From a bacterium (GTDB lineage: Bacteria > Zhuqueibacterota > Zhuqueibacteria > Zhuqueibacterales > Geothermadaptataceae): 51,214 bases of DNA. Below are positions 51,119 to 51,214 of this stretch, in pieces. The notes beneath the pieces are model-generated. The model did not search any database and had not been told where the DNA came from. It saw only the letters and a program-made list of their open reading frames with translations. The position numbers were made by a program, and so were the translations under genes. The stretch spans positions 1 to 51,214 of the forward strand of contig JAJRYV010000097.1 in assembly GCA_024275575.1 (NCBI GenBank). The letters run 5' to 3'. Positions within the stretch are counted from its first letter, which is position 1. Each line of letters opens with the position of its first letter.

Positions 51119-51214
51119 TTAAATAGAGTTGAGTTGTGGAATGATCACCAACTCTTTAATTTTTAATGCTGTAGCAATCACTTGTTTTCCAAAATTAGTC
51201 AGGTAGTATTTGTA
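51119..51214 (-). CDS. C-terminal end of an unknown protein (partial, 5' part outside window)
   Basis: Only the last 31 codons and a TAA stop are present. They read YKYYLTNFGKQVIATALKIK and then a short hydrophobic end (ELVIIPQLNSI). The YYLTxFGKQVIxxALK pattern is like the wing and last helix of a winged helix-turn-helix, as seen at the ends of some regulators and transposases. A hairpin directly follows the stop, as expected for a real gene end. Nothing more can be said without the upstream sequence. Confidence 0.4.
   Translation of the reverse strand, partial: YKYYLTNFGKQVIATALKIKELVIIPQLNSI

Overview
The window looks like a chromosomal segment of a Gram-negative bacterium of the Fibrobacteres-Chlorobi-Bacteroidetes superphylum, most likely from the Calditrichota / KSB1 / Ignavibacteria side. 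The clues are very large exported proteins ending in a FlgD-like/type IX sorting module with the 'NYPNPF' signature, a PorV/PorQ-type barrel, two HYC_CC_PP proteins, Shine-Dalgarno-led starts and mixed base composition. The placement is inferred from protein families only.

Region 1 (1-23555, all minus strand) is a heavy-metal and c-type cytochrome island. From the left it holds a partial Met/His-rich exported protein, an HYC_CC_PP protein, a cytochrome c / porin / cytochrome c lipoprotein operon behind a good sigma-54 promoter, and a two-component system: a histidine kinase with a His-rich outside loop and an NtrC-type regulator with GAFTGA. Next come a late-stage cytochrome c maturation operon (ccmF, ccmH, a CcmI-like zinc-ribbon protein, a carboxypeptidase-regulatory-like membrane protein, a BamE-like protein), a DUF2231 protein with a His tail, a CopA-type P1B ATPase with YHS and heavy-metal-binding domains, and a second CcmH-like zinc-ribbon protein. 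A DUF3347 protein, a CusB-CusC-CusA efflux pump and a second HYC_CC_PP protein complete the island. The simplest reading is copper/silver sensing and export (cytoplasm to periplasm by the ATPase, periplasm to outside by CusCBA), with periplasmic metal-binding proteins, embedded among genes that make and use c-type cytochromes.

Region 2 (23556-26382) holds a tRNA-Met with its terminator, a receiver-like/HATPase anti-sigma-type regulator, an 800-base stretch without a convincing gene, and a lipoprotein that joins a bifunctional-nuclease (BFN/DUF151) domain to a PDZ domain.

Region 3 (26688-46983, plus strand) is a surface-protein block: a 980-residue lamin-tail-domain protein, a 951-residue DUF11/CARDB-type repeat protein, a 1322-residue chimera (PorV-like barrel, CARDB-like, OmpA-like domains, beta-propeller) and a 2996-residue protein with about 21 tandem repeats of roughly 94 residues. 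Three of the four carry a FlgD-like C-terminal sorting module, and the fourth is the barrel/OmpA chimera. This recalls the adhesin plus PorP/SprF plus OmpA arrangement of Bacteroidetes gliding/T9SS loci, but the parts are fused in a different way. It is the best candidate here for an undescribed system.

Region 4 (47217-51214) has a NYN/OST-HTH protein overlapping a GH13 amylase-family gene. Convergent to these is selD, which contains an in-frame TGA at codon 17, the catalytic Cys/Sec position, followed by a bacterial SECIS-like hairpin, so the organism probably makes selenoproteins. The last 96 bases are the 3' end of another minus-strand gene. I saw no CRISPR array, rRNA, insertion sequence or prophage.
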